NCBI GenBank assembly: GCA_964414555.1
Contig: CAYPWW010000005.1
Location: 4,788 to 68,787 of the forward strand
DNA from: Litorimonas sp964414555
GTDB lineage: Bacteria; Pseudomonadota; Alphaproteobacteria; Caulobacterales; Maricaulaceae
Length of the DNA: 64,000 nucleotides
Reading direction: 5' to 3'
Shown here: positions 43,023 through 51,010 of the stretch, piece by piece
Layout of the letters: each line of letters opens with the position of its first letter
How positions within the stretch are numbered: the stretch's first letter is position 1
Position numbers and translations under genes: made by a program
Notes under the pieces: model-generated
The model's input: the letters and a program-made list of their open reading frames with translations, nothing else
The model's database searches: none
Told to the model about the DNA's origin: nothing

Positions 43023-44680
43023 GGCTGGGTCTCCAAGGCAGCTTGTTGCGACGTGTCCCGCGCCCCCGGCAGGATCGGACCGATGCGGCGGATCACCTGC
43101 CCTGCGACGGGCGCGGCATTCCACCCTGCGGTGGCATAGCCGTAAGTCCCCTCAATCGCTTTGGGCTCGTCCAGCGTGACGATCATGGCATAGCGGGGTT
43201 CGGAATGCGGGAAGGCTGCGATAAAACTTGTGACAAGGCGCTTGCGGTCATAGCCGCCCGTCGCCGAAGGTTTCTCAGCCGTGCCGGTTTTCCCCATAAC
43301 GCCATAACCCGGAATGTCGGCTTTGCGGCCCGTGCCGTCGGTGACGACGTAGCGCATCATATCGGTGATATCTTGGCTGACCTGGGAGCTGAACACGCGC
43401 CGCCCTGTCGCGGGATTGGCGACTGATACGCGGCGGACTGTTGGATTAACGTAAACACCATCGTTCAACATGCCGCCAATCGCTGCCGTCAACGCCAACG
43501 GCGTCACCGCGAGGCCATGCCCGTAAGAGACTGTCACTGTTGCCATTTCACCCCAGCGCCGCTGGACCTGTGGCTTGGCACTTTCTGCCAGCTCATAATC
43601 CACCCGGTCGAGCAGACCCAACCCACGCAAGTGATGCTGCTGCCGCTTTGCACCAATACGCTGGGCAATCATCGCCGTGCCGCGGTTTGAGCTTTCTGCC
43701 AAGACGCCACGCATATTCAACGGAACTTCTGACGGGTGATCGTCACGAATATATTTTCCCAGAACATTATAGGGCTTTTGCACGTCGAACAGCTCCACTT
43801 GATCGGCCACCCCGTCCTCGAGCGCCATGGCCATGGTCAGGGGTTTGAACACACTGCCCAAGTCATAGGTGGACATTGCGGCGTGATTGAAGCGCGTTTC
43901 GGGCAATGATGCGCCCGGATCATTGGGATTGTAATTCGGCACAGACGCCAGCGCGATCAGCTCGCCCGTGCGGATATCCATGACAACACCAGACGCATCC
44001 AGCGCGTCGAATTTTTCGCGCGCCTTGGCGAGCTCATCCATCAGCGCGAACTGCACCCGCAGATCAACGGAAAGCGCGATGGACGGCGCGTTCTCTTGCT
44101 GCAAATCTGCATCAAAGGCCCGCTCTGCCCCCGCAACACCCTGCATATCAACATCGGTAAATCCGACGAGGTGCGAGGCGAGGTTTTCGCGCGGATAGAC
44201 CCGCTTAGGCTCTTTGCGAAAGGCGAGCCCTGGCAGGCCCAGATCAAAAACGGCTTGGCGTTCTTTTGGTGTCAGACCGCGTTCCAGCCAAACAAAGCTC
44301 CGGTCCCGTGAGAGCTTTTCCGTCAATACACGCCGATCCAGCGGACGGATCGCGGCGAGCTTGGCCGCTGTCTCTTGCGGGTTCCAGACGCGGCGAGGTT
44401 CGGCGTAGAGCGAGTATGTCTCGAGCGTCGTCGCCAGCAATTCACCGTGCCGATCCGTCATATCCGCCCGCGTTGCGACAATCGCTTTCGGCAGATCCCG
44501 CGCATGCGCTCCGGGGGAGAGTAGCGAAACTTCTGCAAGGCGAAGCACCGCGATCATCAGCATAAACAGGAACGCCACGACGCCGATGCGAATACGGATA
44601 CGCCCCTCGGATACCGCGCGATATTCCTCATCCGCGAGGGTGAGCGTCTGCGTGTCGGTATAGGCAGGATGCTGGCTCAT
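43019..44680 (-). CDS. ftsI: Septal penicillin-binding protein FtsI (PBP3)
   Basis: Class B transpeptidase that cross-links septal peptidoglycan. The 553-residue protein has a short cytoplasmic tail, one membrane helix (about 31-52), a pedestal domain (RADMTDRHGELLATTL; RVYPRENLASHLVGFTD), and the transpeptidase domain. Its active-site Ser276 and Lys279 are in TYDLGSVFKP, with SSN in LAESSNRGTA and KTGT in MGKTGTAEKP. It lacks the long C-terminal extension seen in E. coli. It overlaps ftsL and murE by 4 bp each. Confidence 0.96.
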   Translation of the reverse strand: MSQHPAYTDTQTLTLADEEYRAVSEGRIRIRIGVVAFLFMLMIAVLRLAEVSLLSPGAHARDLPKAIVATRADMTDRHGELLATTLETYSLYAEPRRVWNPQETAAKLAAIRPLDRRVLTEKLSRDRSFVWLERGLTPKERQAVFDLGLPGLAFRKEPKRVYPRENLASHLVGFTDVDMQGVAGAERAFDADLQQENAPSIALSVDLRVQFALMDELAKAREKFDALDASGVVMDIRTGELIALASVPNYNPNDPGASLPETRFNHAAMSTYDLGSVFKPLTMAMALEDGVADQVELFDVQKPYNVLGKYIRDDHPSEVPLNMRGVLAESSNRGTAMIAQRIGAKRQQHHLRGLGLLDRVDYELAESAKPQVQRRWGEMATVTVSYGHGLAVTPLALTAAIGGMLNDGVYVNPTVRRVSVANPATGRRVFSSQVSQDITDMMRYVVTDGTGRKADIPGYGVMGKTGTAEKPSATGGYDRKRLVTSFIAAFPHSEPRYAMIVTLDEPKAIEGTYGYATAGWNAAPVAGQVIRRIGPILPGARDTSQQAALETQP

Positions 44681-45021
44681 GGTGACTGCGCCTCCACCTC
44701 TGACGTCAGCGGAAAGCGCTTTGCGATCTCGTCCACGGTCGCCTCACGCTCCGGCGGGGTCGGCGTCAGGGTCAAATGCGTCTCGGCCAGCTCAGACAGG
44801 CGCGAAGGATTATCGAGATAGGCGCGCTCCGCCCGCAACACGCGAATGGCAGCATCTTCCGCCGCAATCGCCGTGCGCAAATCACGAACATCACGTTTGG
44901 CCGATTGCGCATGCGTCTTCACGAAATAGAGCGTCACGGTCAGCGCGACCCCGACGAGAAATAGGATAAACCAAGATACGCGACGGGCCGCGCGGGCTTG
45001 AGCAGAGAGACGCAAGCTCAT
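44677..45021 (-). CDS. ftsL: Cell division protein FtsL
   Basis: Small bitopic divisome protein forming a coiled-coil complex with FtsB and FtsQ. The 114-residue protein has a basic N-terminus (about 1-15), one helix (WFILFLVGVALTVTLYFV, about 17-34), and a periplasmic heptad region (about 40-80). Assignment depends on topology and on its invariable place between rsmH and ftsI, since FtsL sequences diverge strongly. It overlaps both neighbours by 4 bp. Confidence 0.9.
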   Translation of the reverse strand: MSLRLSAQARAARRVSWFILFLVGVALTVTLYFVKTHAQSAKRDVRDLRTAIAAEDAAIRVLRAERAYLDNPSRLSELAETHLTLTPTPPEREATVDEIAKRFPLTSEVEAQSP

Positions 45022-46001
45022 AGTCGCGCCTCCAGCTCTGCCAGTGAGATTACATCAGGTAGCAGGCGATCATCCGCTGGAAATGGCGCCGCAGCCGTTC
45101 GGACAGCCAAGCGTAATTTCGCTGAGCGCGAGCGGGCATTCTCTGCGACTTCGGTCTTGGACGGCTTGGTCACGCTGCGTTGCGGCAGATCGAAACTCGC
45201 GGCCGGACCTGTGTTTTCTACGGCTGGCGCATAGCGGGACCCGCCCTGCACCTCGCCCGCGCGACGGCGGAAAAATTGCTTCACGATCCGGTCTTCGAGC
45301 GAATGAAACGTGACAACAACCAAACGACCGCCGGGCTTCAACAGGTTTTCCGCCGCGCAAAGTCCGCGATATAACTCGCCCAATTCATCATTGATGAAAA
45401 TACGTAGCGCTTGGAATGCGCGCGTCGCAGGGTGCGTCTTGCCCCGTCGCCCGAGCGCGGATTCGAGGATGTCGGCCAGCTGCGCCGTTGTGACGATATC
45501 GCCCTGCTCTCGCGCAGAGACGATGCAATTCGCGACATGGCGGGCGCGTTTCTCTTCGCCGTAAACTTGGAAGATACGCGTCAGCTCTTCGACGGAGAGT
45601 TGCGTGACAGCGTCCCGCGCCGTGGGGCCTGCGCCCACATCCATACGCATATCCAGCGGACCTTCGCGCATGAAGGAAAAGCCGCGCGCGGCCTGATCCA
45701 ATTGCATGGACGACACGCCGATATCGAGAACCACCGCATCGACAGGCTCGAGGCCGAGCTGGTCCATTTTGGAAAACGGCGTTTGGATCAATCGGAAACG
45801 ATCTGGATAATCTGCCGCTAAAACCTCGGCGCGTGGGAGAACGGTCTCGTCGCGGTCTAACCCGATGACTTTACCGTCAGCTGCTTTGAGGATCGCCTCA
45901 GTGTAGCCGCCGTTGCCGAACGTCCCATCCACACACGTCTGTCCGTCTTGCAGATCGAGCGCGCGCAGCACTTCTGGCAGCATGACGGGATAATGCTTCA
46001 T
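45018..46001 (-). CDS. rsmH: 16S rRNA (cytosine1402-N4)-methyltransferase RsmH
   Basis: Methylates N4 of C1402 in the decoding centre of 16S rRNA. The 327-residue protein begins HYPVMLPEVLRALDLQDGQ, with SAM-binding CVDGTFGNGGYTEAIL and GLDRDE, then LDIGVSSMQLDQAARGFSFM, RAFQALRIFINDEL and VVTFHSLEDRIVKQFFR. It overlaps mraZ and ftsL by 4 bp each. Confidence 0.97.
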   Translation of the reverse strand: MKHYPVMLPEVLRALDLQDGQTCVDGTFGNGGYTEAILKAADGKVIGLDRDETVLPRAEVLAADYPDRFRLIQTPFSKMDQLGLEPVDAVVLDIGVSSMQLDQAARGFSFMREGPLDMRMDVGAGPTARDAVTQLSVEELTRIFQVYGEEKRARHVANCIVSAREQGDIVTTAQLADILESALGRRGKTHPATRAFQALRIFINDELGELYRGLCAAENLLKPGGRLVVVTFHSLEDRIVKQFFRRRAGEVQGGSRYAPAVENTGPAASFDLPQRSVTKPSKTEVAENARSRSAKLRLAVRTAAAPFPADDRLLPDVISLAELEARL

Positions 46002-46438
46002 GACGGCTTCATGCGGTGACGGTTGGCGCGTGCAGTTTCGCGTAACACTTCACGGCGCGCAGCATGTGCATCCGCGTCCCAGATTTCGAACTTTCGGCCA
46101 CGCCCCACGAAGGTGACCTTTTTGTCCAGCACTGCAAATTCGCGCAGATACGCTGGTAGGACGATGCGCCCCGTGGAATCGAACCCCAGCTTTTCGCTCT
46201 CTCCGAAAATCACGAGCTCCAACGCCTCGCGCCCTTCGTCATAGGCATCCAGCCCGTCGAGCATGTCTTGGTAATAGGCCAGCAGCGAGAGGTCGCCGCC
46301 CTCCAGATACGTGCCGTCGAGACTCGGCCAAACAACGATGCCTTCAAAGCCCGCAGCCTCGCACGTCGCACGGAACCCGGCCGGGACAGAAACCCGCCCC
46401 TTTCGGTCGAGTGCGTTTGTGCTGTTGCCCAAAAACAT
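45998..46438 (-). CDS. mraZ: Transcriptional regulator MraZ
   Basis: First gene of the dcw operon; in E. coli MraZ binds repeats before its own gene and represses the cluster. The 146-residue protein has two SpoVT/AbrB-like halves: FLGNSTNALDRKGRVSVPAGFR at the start and EKLGFDSTGRIVLPAYLREFA in the second half, each with the conserved D/R-K-G-R-V-P pattern. Three TGGGA repeats lie about 75 bp upstream (46513-46537). Confidence 0.96.
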   Translation of the reverse strand: MFLGNSTNALDRKGRVSVPAGFRATCEAAGFEGIVVWPSLDGTYLEGGDLSLLAYYQDMLDGLDAYDEGREALELVIFGESEKLGFDSTGRIVLPAYLREFAVLDKKVTFVGRGRKFEIWDADAHAARREVLRETARANRHRMKPS

Positions 46439-46512
46439 CTGCGCGATCCCTCGTCTATGACCTCGGCGCGAGCTTGCACCAATGGACCCTCACCCTGCAT
46501 GGCGGTCCATTG

Positions 46513-46537
46513 TGGGATAGTATGGGATTTTATGGGA
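46513..46537 (+). promoter_or_regulatory. Three TGGGA repeats upstream of mraZ (MraZ-binding-type repeats)
   Basis: TGGGA occurs at 46513-46517, 46523-46527 and 46533-46537, each separated by exactly five bases (10-bp period). This is the spacing of the TGGGN repeats known for MraZ. They are read on the plus strand, while mraZ is on the minus strand. They lie between a CtrA box and the mraZ start. Confidence 0.7.
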
Positions 46538-46561
46538 CACAATGCCATATGAAATGTTCTG

Positions 46562-46576
46562 TTAACCCTATTTTGA
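46562..46576 (-). promoter_or_regulatory. Degenerate CtrA-like box upstream of mraZ
   Basis: TTAA (46562-46565), seven bases, TTGA (46573-46576): one mismatch from the CtrA consensus, located 124-138 bp before the mraZ start. Confidence 0.35.
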
Positions 46577-46637
46577 CTTGTCCCCATTCGCCCAAATACG
46601 TGTGAATAAGTCCTCATCTCTCATTAGAATCAGTCGG

Positions 46638-46652
46638 TTAAACTGTGGTTAA
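46638..46652 (-). promoter_or_regulatory. CtrA-type box (TTAA-N7-TTAA) between rnpB and mraZ
   Basis: TTAA at 46638-46641 and TTAA at 46649-46652 are separated by exactly seven bases, the full CtrA consensus. A GANTC methylation site (GAATC, 46627-46631) is seven bases away. The box is 200 bp before mraZ and 36 bp past the rnpB 3' end, so the mra operon is the more likely target. Confidence 0.6.
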
Positions 46653-46687
46653 CCATAACGCTGAGCGCAGGATGAAAGGAAAAAATG

Positions 46688-47043
46688 TCAGGAGGCCTGT
46701 AAGCCGGGTTCTGTCCCCTCTTGCGAGAGTGACGATCATTCATCTGGGGCGCGCCTTGCGACGTGCCTCTTGCAACCAACCCGGACCCCGACGGCGTGAC
46801 CCGCCATGTGGTGTCCCTATTTGGTCTTGCTCCGGATGGGGTTTACCGTGACGGGCGACGTTACCGACGCCCCGGTGCGCTCTTACCGCACCCTTTCAGC
46901 TTTTCCTGACGCGAGGTCAGGTAGTCTTCTTTCTGTGGCACTGTCCCTGAGATTGCTCTCGCCGGGGGTTACCCGGCATCCTGTACACGCTGGAGCCCGG
47001 ACTTTCCTCGAGCGAAATCGCCCGCGACCGTCCAGCCTCCTGA
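46688..47043 (-). ncRNA. rnpB: RNase P RNA (class A)
   Basis: Catalytic RNA of RNase P, which matures the 5' ends of tRNAs. On the minus strand the conserved core reads GAGGAAAGTCCGGGCTCC near the 5' end and ACAGAACCCGGCTTA near the 3' end, the two halves of the P4 catalytic helix region. The ends pair as P1: TCAGGAGGC with GCCTCCTGA. About 356 nt is normal for an alphaproteobacterial class A RNA. The 3' end is followed by a short T run on the minus strand (46680-46685). Confidence 0.97.
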
Positions 47044-47051
47044 CGGATGGG

Positions 47052-47081
47052 CTTAGACATGGGAAAAGCGGGGGCTGTCAA
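47052..47081 (-). promoter_or_regulatory. Promoter of rnpB
   Basis: Minus strand TTGACA (47076-47081), an 18-bp spacer and TCTAAG (47052-47057). The RNA 5' end, inferred from P1 pairing, lies 8 bases beyond the -10. Confidence 0.65.
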
Positions 47082-47198
47082 GACACAGCGGAGGCTTTCG
47101 CTATTGCAGTCACAGGCAACGCCGGACAAGGATAGCTGCGTGAAACAGCGATACACAGCGCAGACAAGACCCGCCTCGGATACCGTCGAGCGGCTTCG

Positions 47199-48113
47199 AT
47201 GAACGGCACAGCCTTGGACGATTTCCAGCTAGATCTGGGAGGGGCCTCCGAAATTGGCATGGCCGTCGTTTTGGGCGTGATGATGTTCTCTGTCGCGCTC
47301 AGCCTGCGCGTGTCGCACTTTTCGTTTTTCCGCACACAACCTGCGCTCTATCTCTCTGGCGTAGCGGCGCAGATCATTGGCCTGCCCCTGCTGACGCTGG
47401 GGCTTTGCTTTGTCATCGACCCGCATCCGAGCGTCGCACTGGGGATGATCCTCATCGCCTGTTGCCCCGGAGGGAACACGTCAAATCTGATCGCATTATT
47501 CGCAAAAGCCAATACGGCGCTGTCCGTCTCCCTCACCGCAACGTCGAGCGTTTTTGCAGCCTTTGTCACACCGATCTCGATCCTATTTTGGAGCGGGCTT
47601 TATCCGCCGACGCGGGCGCTGCTGACCGAGATTGATATCAATGTCGTCGACTTTCTGATCCAGACGTTAGTGATCCTCGCCCTGCCCCTTTTGCTAGGGA
47701 TGTTGACTGCGGCCTATTTGCCGAAACTTGCTAAGCGCATTCAAACGCCACTCGCGATCATCAGTGGGATCGGATTACTCGCGATTATTGTGATCGCCTC
47801 CATCCGCTTTGCGCCGGCCTTTTTGGCGCTGGGCATCGGGCTGTTTGCTATCATCATCCTGCATAATGGATTGGCCTTCGCACTAGGCAATCTTGTGGCG
47901 CGGTTGGTTCGCGCGGATGAACCCAGCCGCCGAGCGTTGACGATTGAGGTCGGAATCCAAAATTCCGGCCTCGGCATCGTTATCCTTCTGACACAGCTCG
48001 GCGGGGTTGGCGGTGCGGGAGCCGTTGCAGGACTGTGGGGTATCTGGCATCTTATCGCGGGGACAAGCTTGGCCGCTTATTGGAGACAGAAAGATGCACG
48101 ATCTACTGATTAA
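47199..48113 (+). CDS. Bile acid:sodium symporter (BASS) family transporter
   Basis: A 304-residue polytopic protein with nine to ten helices. Family hallmarks are ACCPGGNTSNLIALFA (about 87-102) and TIEVGIQNSGLGIVI (about 247-261), which form the crossed helices and sodium-binding sites of BASS transporters. Bacterial members move organic anions such as bile acids, pantoate or other carboxylates with Na+; substrate is unknown here. The 3' end overlaps the deacylase-like gene by 20 bp, so the substrate may be related to that enzyme. Confidence 0.88.
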   Translation: MNGTALDDFQLDLGGASEIGMAVVLGVMMFSVALSLRVSHFSFFRTQPALYLSGVAAQIIGLPLLTLGLCFVIDPHPSVALGMILIACCPGGNTSNLIALFAKANTALSVSLTATSSVFAAFVTPISILFWSGLYPPTRALLTEIDINVVDFLIQTLVILALPLLLGMLTAAYLPKLAKRIQTPLAIISGIGLLAIIVIASIRFAPAFLALGIGLFAIIILHNGLAFALGNLVARLVRADEPSRRALTIEVGIQNSGLGIVILLTQLGGVGGAGAVAGLWGIWHLIAGTSLAAYWRQKDARSTD

Positions 48114-49869
48114 AAATGGCACAGTCTTTGATGGAACGGGCACGGAAGGCCGCGTCACAGATGTCGCGATCCAAGACGGTGTCATCGTTTCGGTGGGCGC
48201 TGACCTTGGCCCTGCCAAGCAAACGCTGGACGCCACGGGTAAAATCGTAACCCCCGGCTTTATCGATCTGCACACGCATTACGACGGTCAGGTCAGCTGG
48301 GACCCGGTCCTACAGCCTAGCGTTAATCATGGTGTCACCACGGCCGTTATGGGGAATTGCGGTGTCGGCTTTGCGCCGTGTCGGACGGAAGACCGCGACA
48401 AGCTGATCCGCCTCATGGAAGGGGTTGAGGACATCCCCGGCACAGCCTTGCATGAAGGCATAAGCTGGGAGTGGGAGAGCTTTCCCGAATATCTCGACGC
48501 CCTCGACGCCGCACCGCGCACCATCGATATCGCCGCCATGATCCCGCATGATCCGCTGCGAGTCTTCGCCATGGGAGATCGCGCCGTGTTCAACCAACCC
48601 GCTGGGGCCGAGGATATTTCAAAGATGGAAACCCTTGTCCAAGAAGCGATGGACGCTGGCGCCATCGGCCTCTCCACGGGACGATCCGATTTCCACAAAT
48701 CCAGCGACGGCGATTGGACGCCCGCGTCAGAGGCCGGAAAAGACGAGCTGGAAGGCCTCGCCCGCGCGGTGGCTGCATCGGGCCACGGGGTCCTGCAAGC
48801 CGTCAATGATTTCGATATGGTCCGCCCCGGCGAAACCTTCGATACGGAATTCGCGCTGATGGAAGCCTTCTTCAAAGCCGGAAAAGGCCGCCCCGGCTCG
48901 ATGAGCCTGATGGAACGTGATTTCGCGCCAGATGATTGGCGAAAGATTATCGCCCGCACCGAAGGCCTTAACGCAGAGGGGCTGGATATATCCTTCCAAG
49001 TCGCCCCCCGCGCGATTGGTGCGATCAACGGGCTGAACTGTACCTTCCACCCGATCATGGCGTTTCCGAGCTATCTTACCATCGCCACACTCCCCCTCGC
49101 TGAACGGGTCGAGAAATTGCGCGACCCCGCGTTCAAAGCTCAGCTCTTGTCAGAAACGCCCGTACAGCTCTCTGGCGATGACAGCCCCGTGCCGCCGCTG
49201 GTCGATATGATGATCGCGACCTTCCCACAGCTCGCGGCGAAAATTTTCCCGATGAACCGCCATGAAGGCTCTGTCGATTATGAGCCGGAAAGTAGCGCCT
49301 CGATTGCGGGCCTCGCGAAGGACGCGGGCGTCAGCGTCTGGGAAATGGCCTATGACCTCCTGCTGGAGGATAACGGCCACGCGCTGTTTTACTTCCCCGT
49401 CTATAATTACACCCAGATGAATTATGACAATGTCCTGACGATGATGCGCCACCCGAAGGCCCTACCCGGGCTCAGCGATGGCGGCGCGCATGTTGGCACA
49501 ATTTGCGATGCGAGTTTTCCGACTTATCTGCTGGCGCATTGGACACGCGATCGGATGAAACGCGGCAAGCCCGGCATCGCCCTGCCCCGCGCCGTGCAAA
49601 TGCTCACGGCGGACGCAGCGGATTATCTCGGCCTCAGCGATCGGGGGCGCATTGTCGTCGGGCAAAAAGCTGATCTGAACGTGATCGATTATGACGCGCT
49701 AAGCCTCGGCGTCCCCGTCATGGTCAAAGACTTGCCAGCCGGCGGGCAACGCCTCTTACAACCGGTCGAAGGCTACGCCGCCGTCATCGTTGCAGGTGAA
49801 GCGGTGATAGAAAATGACGCCGTGACAGACGCACGTCCAGGACGGTTGGTCAGAAGCCGCGCGGCCTAA
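48094..49869 (+). CDS. Amidohydrolase, N-acyl-D-amino-acid deacylase-like
   Basis: A 591-residue TIM-barrel metal-dependent hydrolase. MHDLLIKNGTVFDGTGTEG is the N-terminal sandwich; GFIDLHTHYDGQVSWD carries the HxH metal ligands; HGVTTAVMGNCGVGFAPC is typical of the D-aminoacylase branch; and LSDGGAHVGTICD holds a late Asp/His. The ATG at 48094 is preferred because the longer frame runs back into the transporter gene. It overlaps the BASS gene by 20 bp and the convergent amidase gene by 4 bp. The natural substrate is not determined. Confidence 0.85.
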   Translation: MHDLLIKNGTVFDGTGTEGRVTDVAIQDGVIVSVGADLGPAKQTLDATGKIVTPGFIDLHTHYDGQVSWDPVLQPSVNHGVTTAVMGNCGVGFAPCRTEDRDKLIRLMEGVEDIPGTALHEGISWEWESFPEYLDALDAAPRTIDIAAMIPHDPLRVFAMGDRAVFNQPAGAEDISKMETLVQEAMDAGAIGLSTGRSDFHKSSDGDWTPASEAGKDELEGLARAVAASGHGVLQAVNDFDMVRPGETFDTEFALMEAFFKAGKGRPGSMSLMERDFAPDDWRKIIARTEGLNAEGLDISFQVAPRAIGAINGLNCTFHPIMAFPSYLTIATLPLAERVEKLRDPAFKAQLLSETPVQLSGDDSPVPPLVDMMIATFPQLAAKIFPMNRHEGSVDYEPESSASIAGLAKDAGVSVWEMAYDLLLEDNGHALFYFPVYNYTQMNYDNVLTMMRHPKALPGLSDGGAHVGTICDASFPTYLLAHWTRDRMKRGKPGIALPRAVQMLTADAADYLGLSDRGRIVVGQKADLNVIDYDALSLGVPVMVKDLPAGGQRLLQPVEGYAAVIVAGEAVIENDAVTDARPGRLVRSRAA

Positions 49870-50585
49870 ATCCGCTCACTCAACCGCTTGATCACCTCGA
49901 CCACCTGCATGTCGATCACGCCGTCGATCCGGGTCGGGCGATAGCGTCTTTGTAGGGCGCGGACCACGGCTTGCGTGGGCGCGTCCATTTCGCCCGTCAC
50001 GCCGAGGCCATAGCCGATCTCGGCCAAGCCGCGTTGCAGCACCGCGACGCCGCGATCTCGGTCGCCCGGTTCAAACAGGATACGATCATCCTCTGGCAGG
50101 TCGCCCGGCCAAAGCCCGACACCTGCCGCCGCCAAACCCGCCCAAGGGAAATGCTCACCGGGGTCTTCTTTACGGTCCGGCGCAATGTCAGAGTGCCCAA
50201 CAACATCGCGTGGCGCGATGTCCTGTCGTGCGAGGATCTCTTTGCTGAGCTTTATCACGGAGAGAATTTGCGCATCCGGATAGGGCGGCAACGAGCCATC
50301 GTCACGCGGAAAGTTATGCCCGCCATTGACGATCTCGATCCCGATACTGGCCGAGTTCACGTCCGTGATCCCGCGCCAACTGCCCACGCCCGCATGCCAC
50401 GCGCGTTTATCTTCCGGCACCAGCGCGTCAACCGATCCGTCCTCACGCACGAGGTAATGCGCGCTGACCTCGACCGCTGGATCACAGAGCCGCGCGCAAG
50501 CCGCATCGCCTGTTTCCATGCCCGTGTAATGCAGGACAAGCATGGAGATTGGCAGCTTCCGTTCGTTGAAACTCTCGCTTTTCAT
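49866..50585 (-). CDS. N-acetylmuramoyl-L-alanine amidase, AmpD/AmiD-like with peptidoglycan-binding domain
   Basis: A 239-residue amidase_2 protein that cleaves the MurNAc-L-Ala bond. LVLHYTGMETGD and SAHYLVREDG hold the first zinc His and core fold. IGIEIVNGGHNF and VVGHSDIAPDRKEDPGEHFPW complete the zinc site. After about 165 a peptidoglycan-binding-1-like helical module (LQRGLAEIGYGLGVTGEMD) is appended. No signal peptide is seen, which favours the cytoplasmic AmpD recycling role. It overlaps the DUF1801 gene by 4 bp. Confidence 0.9.
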   Translation of the reverse strand: MKSESFNERKLPISMLVLHYTGMETGDAACARLCDPAVEVSAHYLVREDGSVDALVPEDKRAWHAGVGSWRGITDVNSASIGIEIVNGGHNFPRDDGSLPPYPDAQILSVIKLSKEILARQDIAPRDVVGHSDIAPDRKEDPGEHFPWAGLAAAGVGLWPGDLPEDDRILFEPGDRDRGVAVLQRGLAEIGYGLGVTGEMDAPTQAVVRALQRRYRPTRIDGVIDMQVVEVIKRLSERI

Positions 50586-51010
50586 CGCGGGTATTTTTCA
50601 TCCATTTGTCGGAGCCCTTCGACGCAAATTTCGCGCAGAACTGCTTCATCAACATCGCTTAACCGTTTGATATACAGGCATGCCTTGCCAATTTTATGCT
50701 TGCCGAGACGGGACAGCTGATCCGAAAAATCTTGATACCCCGGCATGATATATACCGAGATATTCTGCGCCCGACTGGAGAACCCTAGCCGCAGCGCATC
50801 TCCTTCTCGGCCACTGTCATATTTATAATGATATTCGCCAAAGCCGACGATTCCAGACGAGAGTTTCGTGCCCCAAATCTTCGCGGGCTCGCCACTAATC
50901 TCAGCCATCATATCGTGGATTACCTGACAATCTGCTTGTCGCTGCGGGTCTTCAATCGCCTCGAGATAATCCTCTACCCGCAAATCCACCGGCACGGTTT
51001 TATTCGCCAT
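50582..51010 (-). CDS. DUF1801 (YdhG-like) protein
   Basis: A 142-residue protein: MANKTVPVDLRVEDYLEAIE, then IWGTKLSSGIVGFGEYHYKY, LRLGFSSRAQNISVYIMPGY, and a C-terminal KACLYIKRLSDVDEAVLREI. This is the DUF1801 pattern; function is unknown. The start ATG at 51010 shares its last base with the upstream EamA stop, and the stop overlaps the amidase gene, so the three genes form one unit. Confidence 0.85.
   Translation of the reverse strand: MANKTVPVDLRVEDYLEAIEDPQRQADCQVIHDMMAEISGEPAKIWGTKLSSGIVGFGEYHYKYDSGREGDALRLGFSSRAQNISVYIMPGYQDFSDQLSRLGKHKIGKACLYIKRLSDVDEAVLREICVEGLRQMDEKYPR

Noticed and set aside
46645..47135. Plus-strand open frames between mraZ and the BASS gene
   Set aside because: They are translations of the antisense of RNase P RNA, which explains the sequence fully.
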